Both the position numbers and the translations under genes were made by a program. DNA of 38,326 nucleotides from positions 1 through 38,326 of the forward strand of contig CAZOBB010000098.1 in assembly GCA_964577975.1 (NCBI GenBank), written 5' to 3'. This DNA is from JAOZMY01 sp964577975 (lineage in GTDB: Bacteria; Desulfobacterota; S145-22). The notes beneath the pieces are model-generated. The model did not search any database and had not been told where the DNA came from. It saw only the letters and a program-made list of their open reading frames with translations. Of the stretch, positions 1 to 8,485 are shown piece after piece. Numbering within the stretch: position 1 is the stretch's first letter; each line of letters starts with the position of its first letter.

Positions 1-78
1 AATTACTAAATCATATTCATTATCGATATTTTATCTATACAAACTTTCAAAAAAACGCACGAAAAAATCAAAAGGAAA

Positions 79-909
79 TCAAAACGCCAAGCGGAAGCCA
101 CGAGGGTCCTTCGGAAGTAACCGCACGGCCGAATCCAATCCTGAATTTCTAACCTCCAAACCAACCTTCGGACGAAGATAGAGGGTCCCTTTAAGTCGCA
201 ACCCCCTTGTCAACGGGTCCAACCATACAACGGCATTACCCTCCATGTCTAACAAGGGCCCCCTAAATTCAAGTTTCTCTATCGTAAGGACTGATCGTTG
301 CAACGTACCGTCGAGAAAACCTGATGCAAATGTCAAATCAATAGGTCCTATTGGAGACGCTCCCCAACAAAAATGGAGGTTCTTCGTCTTCATTTTCCAT
401 CCCCCCGTGGGACCAGCCGTATTTCCAGTGCCTTTCCATTGAAAATCCAACTTTACCTCCCATCTCCCTTCTAAACGTACCCCCGGTTTCAACAATAGGG
501 GAGAAGGCAAGGGAATAGGTTTGGGAGACGACAGGGACAGGGCTACTTTCCCATTCCTCAGCCTCACGAAACCTTCCAGGTGTCCTTCACCCAAAACGCC
601 ATTCACGTAAAAGTTTTCCCAAAACCATGGAAAGGCAGACCAAGCCGGCCGCGCCACTAGCCGCCGCACCTTCAGCCCCTTCACGAAGGGATTAGGCTCC
701 GGCAAATACTCGAGCCCCGTTATCGTAAGCTTCAAAAAAGGATCAAAACGGACATTCGAAAGGTTCACGCTTCCAGGAACATCCAGTGATCTCAATGTGT
801 TATAAACCGCCAAAGAAGGAAAACTCACCATCAACCCAATAGGAAAAATACAGACAACGACGATGAAAAAGACAAAAAGACTTTTTAGCCACTTCCGTCC
901 ATTCTTCAC
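79..909 (-). CDS. gspN: type II secretion system protein GspN
   Basis: Last gene of the gsp operon, 276 aa. GspN is an accessory inner-membrane/periplasmic T2SS component found in a subset of systems; its exact role is not settled. The sequence shows a short basic N-terminus, one hydrophobic segment at about residues 10-32, then a long beta-rich periplasmic region with repeated 'L.G...L' strands, which is the GspN/AsmA-like look. The start overlaps the end of gspM by 4 nt, implying translational coupling. Downstream (1-78) is AT-rich with no clear hairpin. Identification rests mostly on position after gspM plus topology, so the family call is good but not independent of context. Confidence 0.8.
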   Translation of the reverse strand: MKNGRKWLKSLFVFFIVVVCIFPIGLMVSFPSLAVYNTLRSLDVPGSVNLSNVRFDPFLKLTITGLEYLPEPNPFVKGLKVRRLVARPAWSAFPWFWENFYVNGVLGEGHLEGFVRLRNGKVALSLSSPKPIPLPSPLLLKPGVRLEGRWEVKLDFQWKGTGNTAGPTGGWKMKTKNLHFCWGASPIGPIDLTFASGFLDGTLQRSVLTIEKLEFRGPLLDMEGNAVVWLDPLTRGLRLKGTLYLRPKVGLEVRNSGLDSAVRLLPKDPRGFRLAF

Positions 910-1424
910 GGCTTCTGACCCGCCTCAAGAAATAATACGTTCACTTCCAAAACAAAACCTTTTCTCTTTTTGTTCAATTTCCATCTCGTGACACGCATGG
1001 GAAGGTAATGATGATCTATACGGTCAATTAATTGAAAGGCCTTCGCAGGAGTCGTAGAAACACGAAAAAAACAATTCATCAGAGTCATCCCATTCCATTC
1101 CCCTGCAGGATCAAAACGTAGGGGAGAAATTTCCCCTTCCTTGCCAATAACACGCTTTATGACATGCGACAGCTGGACTTTTGCCGGAGCTTCGGGACGT
1201 TCTCCTTTCACCCTTCGAATCAATCCTTGGATTTGCCGTGATGTGGCTCCGAACTCTTCGAGTCTTTTTTCCAGGCGCTGAACCTTCAACCACTCACTCC
1301 TGATTCGCTTCTCCATTTTCCGTTGATATACAATTAGAGGCGACAAAACCAATACCACATAGAGAAGACAGAAAATGCCTACACTCCCAAACCAGACCCA
1401 ATGTTTTTCTTTCTCACTGAGCAC
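906..1424 (-). CDS. gspM: type II secretion system protein GspM
   Basis: 172 aa bitopic inner-membrane protein. GspM partners GspL in the assembly platform, helping couple the GspE ATPase to pseudopilus growth. A single membrane helix lies at about residues 12-33, followed by a basic coiled-coil stretch (about 35-75) and a C-terminal ferredoxin-like periplasmic domain. The start is GTG, with a GGAGG-type site about 9 nt upstream inside the end of gspL; the two genes overlap by 11 nt. Sequence in this family diverges strongly, so the call leans on order (L-M-N) and on the TM plus coiled-coil architecture. Confidence 0.85.
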   Translation of the reverse strand: MLSEKEKHWVWFGSVGIFCLLYVVLVLSPLIVYQRKMEKRIRSEWLKVQRLEKRLEEFGATSRQIQGLIRRVKGERPEAPAKVQLSHVIKRVIGKEGEISPLRFDPAGEWNGMTLMNCFFRVSTTPAKAFQLIDRIDHHYLPMRVTRWKLNKKRKGFVLEVNVLFLEAGQKP

Positions 1425-2826
1425 TCGATTCCGCCTCCGTTCCTTTTAAAGGCGCCACCTGAACCTCAAAAACCTTCCCATCCGTAAGGTACCGCGGATG
1501 TTGGTTGCCAACAAGAGTCACCTTCACCGTTCCCTGACCTGCTTCTTCAAGCCTTTTCTTTATGAGCTGCGGCTGAAGTGTTTTTTCTCCTTCCAGAACG
1601 GCACGAAAAATATCTCGTTTTTCTTCCACTTCCACAAGCCTTATCTTCCCCACTCTGTCAAGGGCGAGAAGATACTTTGACCACCGTTCCGTGAGGGTAG
1701 GTTCCATAAAAGGTGCGAGCTTCCTCCTGTCCCGCGTCAATTCCCTGAATCGCGACGTAAGCATCTCCATGGTAACCAACGAGGGAGCGTTGGGCCAAAC
1801 GGTTTTGACGAGATTTCGCATGGCTCTCTTCTGGAGAGAATAGACCTTCTGTTTCTGCCACGCCTGAATCCCCATCACCGCCCCCCCTCCCAACAGAATC
1901 ATCACGAGGAACAACGAAGCAATCTTCGCCGCCTTGGAGTTGTTCGCCTCTTCCAATCCCCCCTGCTTCACCCGAAGGCCACCAAATTCCCCACCTCCAA
2001 TCATTCCATACAGTTCGGAAAGATATCCAGCCAGCGCCTCCCTCGACAGAAATTGCCGTTTCTCGACAAGCCTTTCCACGTCCTCCCCTTCCTCCAAAGG
2101 GAAGAAGAGGTCGTGCATGGAAAGTAAAGACGCTTTTCCTCTTGGCGCTACCGCTTCGAAACCAAAGACATCGGCTTCAGAATTTTCCTGACGATAGGCG
2201 GCAATCCTCTCGCACACCATCTCTTTTGTTCCACAAAAGACCTCCATGTCCTGAAGAACCCCGTCACGGAGGAGGGCTATCATGACAAGGGGCCCCTCCA
2301 AAAGAAAAAGGACAGCAGGTGCGCGCCCCCGATGTCTAAGAAAAACGAAAGCAAGCGGGAAGATGGGTAAGGTAAGAAGCGTAGGAGCAATCCCAAGCGG
2401 ACGGAATCGTTCCTCAAGTTTCTCCAGATCCTCGCGATCCGCCACCAGCGCAAAACCGGAAAGTCCCTTTTTTCTCTCCTTCTTCCAACTCAGATTCGAG
2501 GGGCAAAATCCAACCGAAGGGTTAAATATTTCGTCAATTCCGCGGGAAGAAAGCTCAAGCTCCACCGCTCGAAATAGCTGCTTCGGTTTGAGTCTCGGCA
2601 GAGAAATCTTCAAGGGAGCGATGGCGATTGAGGTTTCATACAAAACCACTTCATCGGGTGCCAAGGAGGTTACGAGTTTATGGATTTCCTCCGCCGGATA
2701 GAGGGGCGTTCCATCAGGTTGAATATAGGAAGAATGCCAAGAATGATGCCGCAACTTGCCTCCAGAAGACAGGGTGACCGCCACTCCTTCGTGAGACGCA
2801 TAGACTCCCATCACTCGGATCGCCAT
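1414..2826 (-). CDS. gspL: type II secretion system protein GspL
   Basis: 470 aa. GspL carries a cytoplasmic actin-like domain that docks the N-terminal domain of the GspE ATPase, one membrane helix, and a periplasmic domain pairing with GspM. Here the N-terminal ~280 residues form the cytoplasmic part (it opens MAIRVMGVYAS and contains the KPKQLFRAVELEL region typical of the actin-like fold). The membrane segment is at about residues 303-325 (SLFLVMILLGGGAVMGI), and a coiled coil plus small periplasmic domain follow. The start is ATG directly behind a GGGAGGGG purine run and overlaps gspK by 16 nt. Length is within the family range. Confidence 0.9.
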   Translation of the reverse strand: MAIRVMGVYASHEGVAVTLSSGGKLRHHSWHSSYIQPDGTPLYPAEEIHKLVTSLAPDEVVLYETSIAIAPLKISLPRLKPKQLFRAVELELSSRGIDEIFNPSVGFCPSNLSWKKERKKGLSGFALVADREDLEKLEERFRPLGIAPTLLTLPIFPLAFVFLRHRGRAPAVLFLLEGPLVMIALLRDGVLQDMEVFCGTKEMVCERIAAYRQENSEADVFGFEAVAPRGKASLLSMHDLFFPLEEGEDVERLVEKRQFLSREALAGYLSELYGMIGGGEFGGLRVKQGGLEEANNSKAAKIASLFLVMILLGGGAVMGIQAWQKQKVYSLQKRAMRNLVKTVWPNAPSLVTMEMLTSRFRELTRDRRKLAPFMEPTLTERWSKYLLALDRVGKIRLVEVEEKRDIFRAVLEGEKTLQPQLIKKRLEEAGQGTVKVTLVGNQHPRYLTDGKVFEVQVAPLKGTEAESSAQ

Positions 2827-3725
2827 AACCCCTCCCTGTAATAGAGGGTTTCGACCTTCCCCCCTTTACGGCGAAAAACCGACCATACCGCAAGGCGAAC
2901 CTTTCGGAAAGAAATACGAATTTCGACGCGAAACGTCTCGCTCGTCAATGTCCCCCACTTCTCAAGGGTTTTATACACCCCTGGTGGCAAGGGAATCTGC
3001 CGACGAAAATCCTCCATCGTCTGAAACCTTCCCCCTTCCCGCATCAAAAGAATACGGTCAACCAATTCCTCTGTCATTTCTTCGCTCAAAGAAAGGAGCA
3101 CATCCCGATTTGCCGTTAGGAGATTTATCTTTCCTTCTCCCCACACGGTCATGTCATCCTCATAAGGGCGTTCTTTCAATTTCTCCAACTTTTCTTTCTC
3201 TCTCTTCATGAAAGCAACAGTTGGAAGTTCATAGATCGACTGGAGAGGTCGATTCGGCGGGATCTTCCCCAGTTTCCCATAAAAAGATGCCTCGCTTTCA
3301 CCATATACCGTCCGATCGTCCGGGTCGATCCAATCTATCAATGCACGCAAGGAGGCGGGAGATCCGTCACGGATGAGCCAGTACCTCTGTAAAATTTCAA
3401 GGCCGTCTTCTCCCGATAGAACCAACTGATTGATGGGAAGCTTGCCCTCCTCATCGGAAAGGATTCCCTCGCAATGCCCCTCCGTCATGATTCTTTTCGA
3501 AATAAATGCAATGACGTTCGGATTTCGCCATTGCTCTTCCTCCACGGTGGCCTTTGCTCCTTCGATGATCGACTTCGCCACTTCACGCGCCCTTACCACA
3601 TCACGAAAATTTCCAGCCGTCAACACTCCCAGCTGAGCCTCCACCCCAAACTGTATCAGGATCGTCATCAGGGCCGCAACGACGGCGGCTACGAGAACAA
3701 GAAAAAAACCTTTCCTCGCCCCCAT
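2811..3725 (-). CDS. gspK: type II secretion minor pseudopilin GspK
   Basis: 304 aa, the large minor pseudopilin that caps the pseudopilus tip together with GspI and GspJ. The N-terminus MGARKG|FFLVL is a prepilin-peptidase site followed by a hydrophobic helix. As usual for GspK, the Glu found at position 5 of the other pseudopilins is absent, which fits its tip position. A DEEGKLPINQL motif around residue 95 and the helix-hairpin-helix-like region RDVLLSLSEEMTEELVDRIL are GspK hallmarks. The ATG follows immediately after the gspJ stop (TGAATG), so translation is probably coupled. Confidence 0.93.
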   Translation of the reverse strand: MGARKGFFLVLVAAVVAALMTILIQFGVEAQLGVLTAGNFRDVVRAREVAKSIIEGAKATVEEEQWRNPNVIAFISKRIMTEGHCEGILSDEEGKLPINQLVLSGEDGLEILQRYWLIRDGSPASLRALIDWIDPDDRTVYGESEASFYGKLGKIPPNRPLQSIYELPTVAFMKREKEKLEKLKERPYEDDMTVWGEGKINLLTANRDVLLSLSEEMTEELVDRILLMREGGRFQTMEDFRRQIPLPPGVYKTLEKWGTLTSETFRVEIRISFRKVRLAVWSVFRRKGGKVETLYYREGLWRSE

Positions 3726-4376
3726 TCAGCGCATCCAGTCTTGCCGGGGATGAACATCCCCCCGAAAGGTATGAAGCGTCCCTTTGGCATCCTTAAGTAC
3801 CAACTCGACACGGGCCAGGAGGGGTAATCTATCACGCCATCGCTGCGCCCTCGAATCCCACCGCCTGGTCGTGAGATGATTCTCCCCTTCAAAGGCCAAA
3901 CGGAAAGAAACAACCCTGTCAGATATCAGTTCCTTCTCGCTCACATATTGAGATTGGAGGGGAGCAAGATCCCTATACAAAAGGTATCTGCCCTCTTTCT
4001 CAGATGATTTCAAACGGTACGTAATACGCCCGAGATCTCCTATCCCTTTGAGGCCTTCTTTTCCATCCCCCGCTTCCGCGCTGGCGAAAGAAAGACGTGT
4101 CGTATTCCAAGGGACTCCCTCCACCTTACTCGTGAAAAAGAACCTCTCAGGATAAAGCGGGTTTCCTATATACGCCGCCTCCAAATCTCGTCTTAGCCGG
4201 TCGATAATAAGCTTTCCTTCCACCTCCACCTCGTGATAGGTCAAACTTTCGGCAACGCCTTTCCGAATGGCCAGATAGGTTCCCATTACCACTCCCACCA
4301 ATAACGCGGAAAGCCCAATCGCAAGCAACAACTCAATAAGGGTAAATCCTTGAGGGGTTATTTTACGGTCATCCAC
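3726..4376 (-). CDS. gspJ: type II secretion minor pseudopilin GspJ
   Basis: 216 aa minor pseudopilin of the tip complex. Residues 1-10 are a leader ending in Gly, followed by FTLIELLLAIGLSALL, a classical class III prepilin signal with the conserved Glu at +5. The rest is a beta-rich globular domain of expected size. The start is GTG with a GGAG purine box about 8 nt upstream, inside the end of gspI (19 nt overlap). The gene ends flush against gspK. Order I-J-K is the canonical order of tip pseudopilins. Confidence 0.92.
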   Translation of the reverse strand: MDDRKITPQGFTLIELLLAIGLSALLVGVVMGTYLAIRKGVAESLTYHEVEVEGKLIIDRLRRDLEAAYIGNPLYPERFFFTSKVEGVPWNTTRLSFASAEAGDGKEGLKGIGDLGRITYRLKSSEKEGRYLLYRDLAPLQSQYVSEKELISDRVVSFRLAFEGENHLTTRRWDSRAQRWRDRLPLLARVELVLKDAKGTLHTFRGDVHPRQDWMR

Positions 4377-4714
4377 CTTGTCATCTCCAACAAAGGTGGT
4401 GCCCCCTTGGCACGCGACACCCTAATTACAATCTTCCGAATCCGAGGATAGGGGGAAACCATGACCTTTGTCTGGTAAAATAAACGGGGAGGACCCGGTT
4501 CAAATCCATGTTGCACGGAGATATCGCTCCACCCAAACGCCTCCATCCGAGCACAGACGTTTTCTCCCACCATAGCGGCTCGGCTTAGGATTTCGCTTTC
4601 TGCGATCATCCGAAACGATTGTATATGAGATCGGATCAAAACCACAAACGACACCGCAAGTATAACCACCGCAACAAGAACTTCCAGAAGCGTCAAACCC
4701 TCTTCATCCCGCAT
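4358..4714 (-). CDS. gspI: type II secretion minor pseudopilin GspI
   Basis: 118 aa. The short leader MRDEEG precedes LTLLEVLVAVVILAVSF, a prepilin-peptidase site with Leu instead of Phe at +1 and the conserved Glu at +5. The remaining ~90 residues form the small GspI globular domain; total length is normal for GspI. It overlaps the end of gspH by 11 nt and gspJ by 19 nt. GspI nucleates the GspI-J-K tip that starts pseudopilus assembly. Confidence 0.9.
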   Translation of the reverse strand: MRDEEGLTLLEVLVAVVILAVSFVVLIRSHIQSFRMIAESEILSRAAMVGENVCARMEAFGWSDISVQHGFEPGPPRLFYQTKVMVSPYPRIRKIVIRVSRAKGAPPLLEMTRWMTVK

Positions 4715-5198
4715 ACCAAGGTTCCTCTATCCATCCACGCCATACCTCCACGCCCGGTCGATAGGGGTATCCCACCACGGTCAATCGCCTTCCTTGCCGC
4801 TCGAGAAAAACACCAAATCCACCCCCTTGGCCATTCGGCAAAAATCTTATAACCTTCCGTTTTTGAGCAGGCGCGTTCCAGAAACCCACCATCCGCACGT
4901 CTCGAGGAAGCCGGCGAGTGAGGAGCACCTTGTTTCCTCCTTTCTGTCTTTCCTCCCGGATCTGAATCGCTTGCCCCATCGAATCTAAGACAATTTCCAC
5001 CGGTATCTGATCTCGGGCCGCCAGCCATCGCGCTCTCATAATGGCCAAACGGAAAAGTGAAACTACCTTCTCCTCCGGTGTTGGAAAGAGAGCCGAGATT
5101 TTCGGGGCACTTATCATGATCACGACGACGGCAATCGTAAGGGTGACAAGTATCTCAAGAAGGGTAAATCCCCTCTCTCTTTCACCCCCGTTTTTCAC
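4704..5198 (-). CDS. gspH: type II secretion minor pseudopilin GspH
   Basis: 164 aa minor pseudopilin that links the tip to the GspG shaft. The start chosen is GTG at 5198 because a perfect GGAGG box lies 8 nt upstream (complement of 5207-5211) and gives a 10-residue leader (VKNGGERERG) before FTLLEILVTLTIAVVV. An in-frame TTG at 5240 would give an unusually long 24-residue leader and has no comparable ribosome site. The conserved Glu at +5 is present. The globular part ends in a beta-rich GspH-like domain (VVGYPYRPGVEVWRG). Confidence 0.9.
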   Translation of the reverse strand: MKNGGERERGFTLLEILVTLTIAVVVIMISAPKISALFPTPEEKVVSLFRLAIMRARWLAARDQIPVEIVLDSMGQAIQIREERQKGGNKVLLTRRLPRDVRMVGFWNAPAQKRKVIRFLPNGQGGGFGVFLERQGRRLTVVGYPYRPGVEVWRGWIEEPWYAG

Positions 5199-5264
5199 GC
5201 TTTTTTCCTCCAAACTCTTTATCCCCGCCAAGAAGGACAAGGAAAAACCTTTGTGTGGCTCCCA

Positions 5265-5720
5265 TCATGAATCTTGATCCTTATCGAGATTCCAACTTTC
5301 GATATCGGCATCGTTTCCCTCTCCCCCTTCTTCACCGTCCGCTCCCAGGGAAACGATGTCAAAATCCTTGTCGTGGACTCCTGGTGAGATATAGATATAA
5401 GGGTTGCCCCAGGGATCCTTAGGAACTTTGTGGCCCTCGAGGTAGCCACCTTCCCTATACCGCTTCGGTATCCTCCCCGTTGTCGGCTTTTCCACAAGCG
5501 CCTTCAACCCCTGTTCGGTGCTCGGATAGAAGCCATTATCCAAATAGAAAAGACGGAGCGCCTTCTCAAAATTTTGAATCTGTATCTTCGCCTTCACGCG
5601 TCTGGCCTCTTCCGGCTTTCCCACAATCTTCGGGATAACCAATCCCGCCAGGATCCCAAGAATGATCACAACCACCATCAGCTCGATAAGCGTAAATCCT
5701 TTTTCTCCACTTCTTTTCAT
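5265..5720 (-). CDS. gspG: type II secretion major pseudopilin GspG
   Basis: 151 aa major pseudopilin forming the shaft of the periplasmic piston. It shows leader MKRSGEKG|FTLIELMVVVIILGIL with Glu at +5, the alpha-helical stalk, then the signature GspG core: YPSTEQGLKALVEKP, DPWGNPYIYISPG and DIVSLGADG. The acidic C-terminal loop matches the calcium-binding site of GspG. It is the best-conserved gene of the operon and the identification is secure. The ATG follows GAGGGATC a few bases after the gspF stop. Confidence 0.97.
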   Translation of the reverse strand: MKRSGEKGFTLIELMVVVIILGILAGLVIPKIVGKPEEARRVKAKIQIQNFEKALRLFYLDNGFYPSTEQGLKALVEKPTTGRIPKRYREGGYLEGHKVPKDPWGNPYIYISPGVHDKDFDIVSLGADGEEGGEGNDADIESWNLDKDQDS

Positions 5721-5726
5721 GATCCC

Positions 5727-6950
5727 TCACCCAACCAACTGATTCATGTTAAAGATCGGCAGCAGGACGGAAATCACAATCCATCCCACGATTCCCCCCA
5801 TGAAGAGAATCATGAAGGGCTCCAACACAGACAGAACCGTTTTCATGGCCGCTTCCGTTTCTTCTTCATACATCTCTGCGACATGCAAAAGCATCTCTTC
5901 CAACCCCCCACTTTCTTCACCAACCGAGACCATCTGCACCACAACGGGAGGCATCCAACTCAGTCTTTCCAATGCCTTTCCCAACGGTAATCCCTCTCCA
6001 ATTTGCCGGATCACATCATCAAAGGATATTCTCAAGACTTTGTTTGTAATGATCCCCCGCGCCAGTCGCAACGCCCGAAGCAACGGAATGCCGCTCGCCA
6101 AGACGGCAGCCAACGTGCGAGCCAATCGGGCCACTTGAGACTTCGTCACCCATGTATTCACCATTGGAACCTTCAACAGTGCTGCATCCATCAGCTCCTT
6201 TCCCCTCTCCGATTTCCTCAAACGAAAGAGGGCAAATCCGACAAAAATCACTCCCACCGGGATAACCTCTCCGTAAGCACGCATCCATGCGCCAATACCC
6301 AGAAGGAGGCGGGTCGTCGCGGGGAGAGGTTGATGAATAGCCGTAAAGATCTCCGCGACGGACGGCAATACATAGATCATCAGAATGAAAAAAACTCCCA
6401 GGGCAACGATCCCCATGACCACCGGATAGGCGAGAGAAGAAAAAAGGCGGTTTCTGAGAGCGATCCTCCGGTTCAAATATTCCGCAAGCCCGAGCAATAC
6501 CTCGCTCAGCCGCCCACTTTCCTCCCCAGCGGCCACACTCTCCACGTAGAGGCGAGGAAAGATACGGGGGTATCCCGCCAGGGCCTCATGCAATGAAGAA
6601 CCTTCTGAAAGACGCTCTCGGACATTGGTCAATACCCCTTTGAGATAAGGATTTTTCATCTGGGCGATCAGAGCCGTCAATCCTCCCGTTACGGAAAGCC
6701 CAGCCCGGAGAAGAATCCCCAACTGACGCGTCATTACCATCAGTTCCCGAGAGCTCACCCTCCGCAGGAATCGCCCGCTTCCCGACGCGGAGGGTGAGCG
6801 CACCTCCGCGAATGTCTCCTCCGTGATGCGGAGAGGAATCTGCTTCTTTAATTTAAGGCGATGGACCGCGGCGCGATAACTCTCCGCATCAATAATTCCT
6901 CGAATCTTCTTCCCATCCTCTCCAACTGCCTCATAAGAAAAAACCGGCAT
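5727..6950 (-). CDS. gspF: type II secretion inner-membrane platform protein GspF
   Basis: 407 aa polytopic inner-membrane protein at the centre of the assembly platform, through which GspE drives pseudopilin insertion. Two T2SSF domains are visible: the first around residues 70-195 (MTRQLGILLRAGLSVTGGL, then SGRLSEVLLGLAEYL), the second around 270-395 (ARTLAAVLASGIPLLRAL, VGEESGGLEEMLLHVAEMY). Three hydrophobic stretches lie at about 170-192, 220-240 and 378-400. The N-terminal YEAVGEDGKKIRGIIDAES motif is typical of the family. It is spaced 6 nt from both gspE and gspG. Confidence 0.96.
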   Translation of the reverse strand: MPVFSYEAVGEDGKKIRGIIDAESYRAAVHRLKLKKQIPLRITEETFAEVRSPSASGSGRFLRRVSSRELMVMTRQLGILLRAGLSVTGGLTALIAQMKNPYLKGVLTNVRERLSEGSSLHEALAGYPRIFPRLYVESVAAGEESGRLSEVLLGLAEYLNRRIALRNRLFSSLAYPVVMGIVALGVFFILMIYVLPSVAEIFTAIHQPLPATTRLLLGIGAWMRAYGEVIPVGVIFVGFALFRLRKSERGKELMDAALLKVPMVNTWVTKSQVARLARTLAAVLASGIPLLRALRLARGIITNKVLRISFDDVIRQIGEGLPLGKALERLSWMPPVVVQMVSVGEESGGLEEMLLHVAEMYEEETEAAMKTVLSVLEPFMILFMGGIVGWIVISVLLPIFNMNQLVG

Positions 6951-6956
6951 CCGTCT

Positions 6957-8459
6957 CTACTCCTGAATAACCCGCAATACCTCTTCGGGGGTAGTCTCCC
7001 CCGCCAAAACCTTCAAGGCCCCGTCCTCCACCAGCCGTCGCATGCCCCGCGCCACCGCCGCTTTCCTTATTTCCCCTGCCTCTGATGTTCTCGCAATGAT
7101 CTTCTCCATCTCCTCATCGCACAAAAAAAGTTCATAAATACCTGTCCTTCCAAGATATCCTGTCCCCATACACGCCTCACACCCCTTCCCTCTGTAAAAA
7201 GTCACCCCGCCAGTTCGCTTCCTTATCTCCAGCTCGTCCAAAAGGGCACTAGAGGGTTCATAGGCCTCTTTACAATGAGGACAAATGGTTCGGACAAGAC
7301 GCTGGGCGATAATCGCCTCGACCGAGGAGGTGACAAGAAACTTCTCAATTCCCATGTCGATGAGGCGGGTAACGGCTGACGCCGCGTCAATCGTATGAAG
7401 GGTGCTGAAGACAAGATGGCCCGTCAAAGACGCATGAATCGCGATTTCCGCCGTCTCCAAATCCCGGATCTCACCCACGAGGATCACGTCTGGATCCTGC
7501 CGAACGATGGAACGAAGTCCATTGGCGAAAGTCAATCCTATCTTTGGATTGACGGGAATTTGACTGATCCCGCTGATCTGATACTCGATTGGGTCTTCGA
7601 TGGTTATGATATTCCGACCCGGTTCATTGATCTTATCCAACGCCGCGTACAATGTCGTCGTCTTCCCGCTTCCGGTGGGTCCCGTGACCAAAATCATCCC
7701 CTGGGTTCGTCGTATCAATTTTTCCACGGTCGCATACGTGTCAGGCGCCATCCCAATGTCTTGAAGCCCCCGGAAAAGGGTCGTCTGATCCAGGAGTCTC
7801 AAAACAACCCGCTCACCGAAGGCGGTCGGCAACGTTGACACACGAATATCCACGTCCTTCGAGCCGACACGGAGACGGATCCGTCCGTCTTGAGGCAATC
7901 GTTTCTCCGCGATGTTGAGCTTTGAAAGGACCTTGATCCTCGACACCACCGAGTTCTGATGACGCGAGGGAATCTTCAAGCGCTCATACAGCACCCCATC
8001 TATTCGGTAACGAACCCTCATATACTCCCGAAATGGTTCCATATGAATATCGCTGGCCCCAAGTTGAACGGCCCGGGCAAAGATCCGATTAACCAAACGG
8101 ATAATCGGCGCCTCGCTATCAGAATCGAGGAGATCTTCCATCTTTTCCAAATCATGGGTTAGATCCTCATCCCCCAACGAACTCAAATCTTGAATGATCT
8201 CTTCCGCTTCACTCTCCGTATCCCCATAATATTCTTGTAACAACTCGAGTATCTCCGATTCCTGCATGGAATGGGCGATAACTGGCTTGCGAAGCTTGAG
8301 TGACAAGAGGTTCACGACCTCACGCCCCGTGTCAGGGCTAACACCCACCTCCAGAAACTCGCCGGCATCCTTTATGGGAACGAGGCGATTATGCCTTGCA
8401 AAAGCAGGCGGGATCATTTCCTTTACCTGCTCTTTGCGTGAGGACAAATCCACGACCAT
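6957..8459 (-). CDS. gspE: type II secretion traffic ATPase GspE
   Basis: 500 aa hexameric cytoplasmic ATPase that powers pseudopilus extension. Visible motifs: Walker A GPTGSGKTTTLYAALD, Asp box ITIEDPIEY, Walker B DPDVILVGEIRD, His box TGHLVFSTLHT, and the zinc tetracysteine CPHC...CEAC typical of GspE/PilB. The N-terminal docking domain is compact (~130 aa). The start is ATG 8459, with an AAGGA site 7 nt upstream (complement of 8467-8471); an in-frame TTG at 8489 overlapping the gspD stop would add 10 residues but lacks a ribosome site. Distinct from pilB at 22595, which has a longer N-terminus. Confidence 0.96.
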   Translation of the reverse strand: MVVDLSSRKEQVKEMIPPAFARHNRLVPIKDAGEFLEVGVSPDTGREVVNLLSLKLRKPVIAHSMQESEILELLQEYYGDTESEAEEIIQDLSSLGDEDLTHDLEKMEDLLDSDSEAPIIRLVNRIFARAVQLGASDIHMEPFREYMRVRYRIDGVLYERLKIPSRHQNSVVSRIKVLSKLNIAEKRLPQDGRIRLRVGSKDVDIRVSTLPTAFGERVVLRLLDQTTLFRGLQDIGMAPDTYATVEKLIRRTQGMILVTGPTGSGKTTTLYAALDKINEPGRNIITIEDPIEYQISGISQIPVNPKIGLTFANGLRSIVRQDPDVILVGEIRDLETAEIAIHASLTGHLVFSTLHTIDAASAVTRLIDMGIEKFLVTSSVEAIIAQRLVRTICPHCKEAYEPSSALLDELEIRKRTGGVTFYRGKGCEACMGTGYLGRTGIYELFLCDEEMEKIIARTSEAGEIRKAAVARGMRRLVEDGALKVLAGETTPEEVLRVIQE

Positions 8460-8485
8460 GGAAGATTCCTTGAAATGATGCACCG

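Noticed and set aside
245..2701. Plus-strand open frames within gspN and gspL (for example 245-442 and 2282-2701)
   Set aside because: Low-complexity Ser/Arg-rich translations antisense to well-identified genes; no ribosome sites.
4400..4430. TTGGCACG resembling a sigma-54 -24 element in gspI
   Set aside because: No GC/TTGC element at the -12 distance, and inside a coding region in the wrong orientation.
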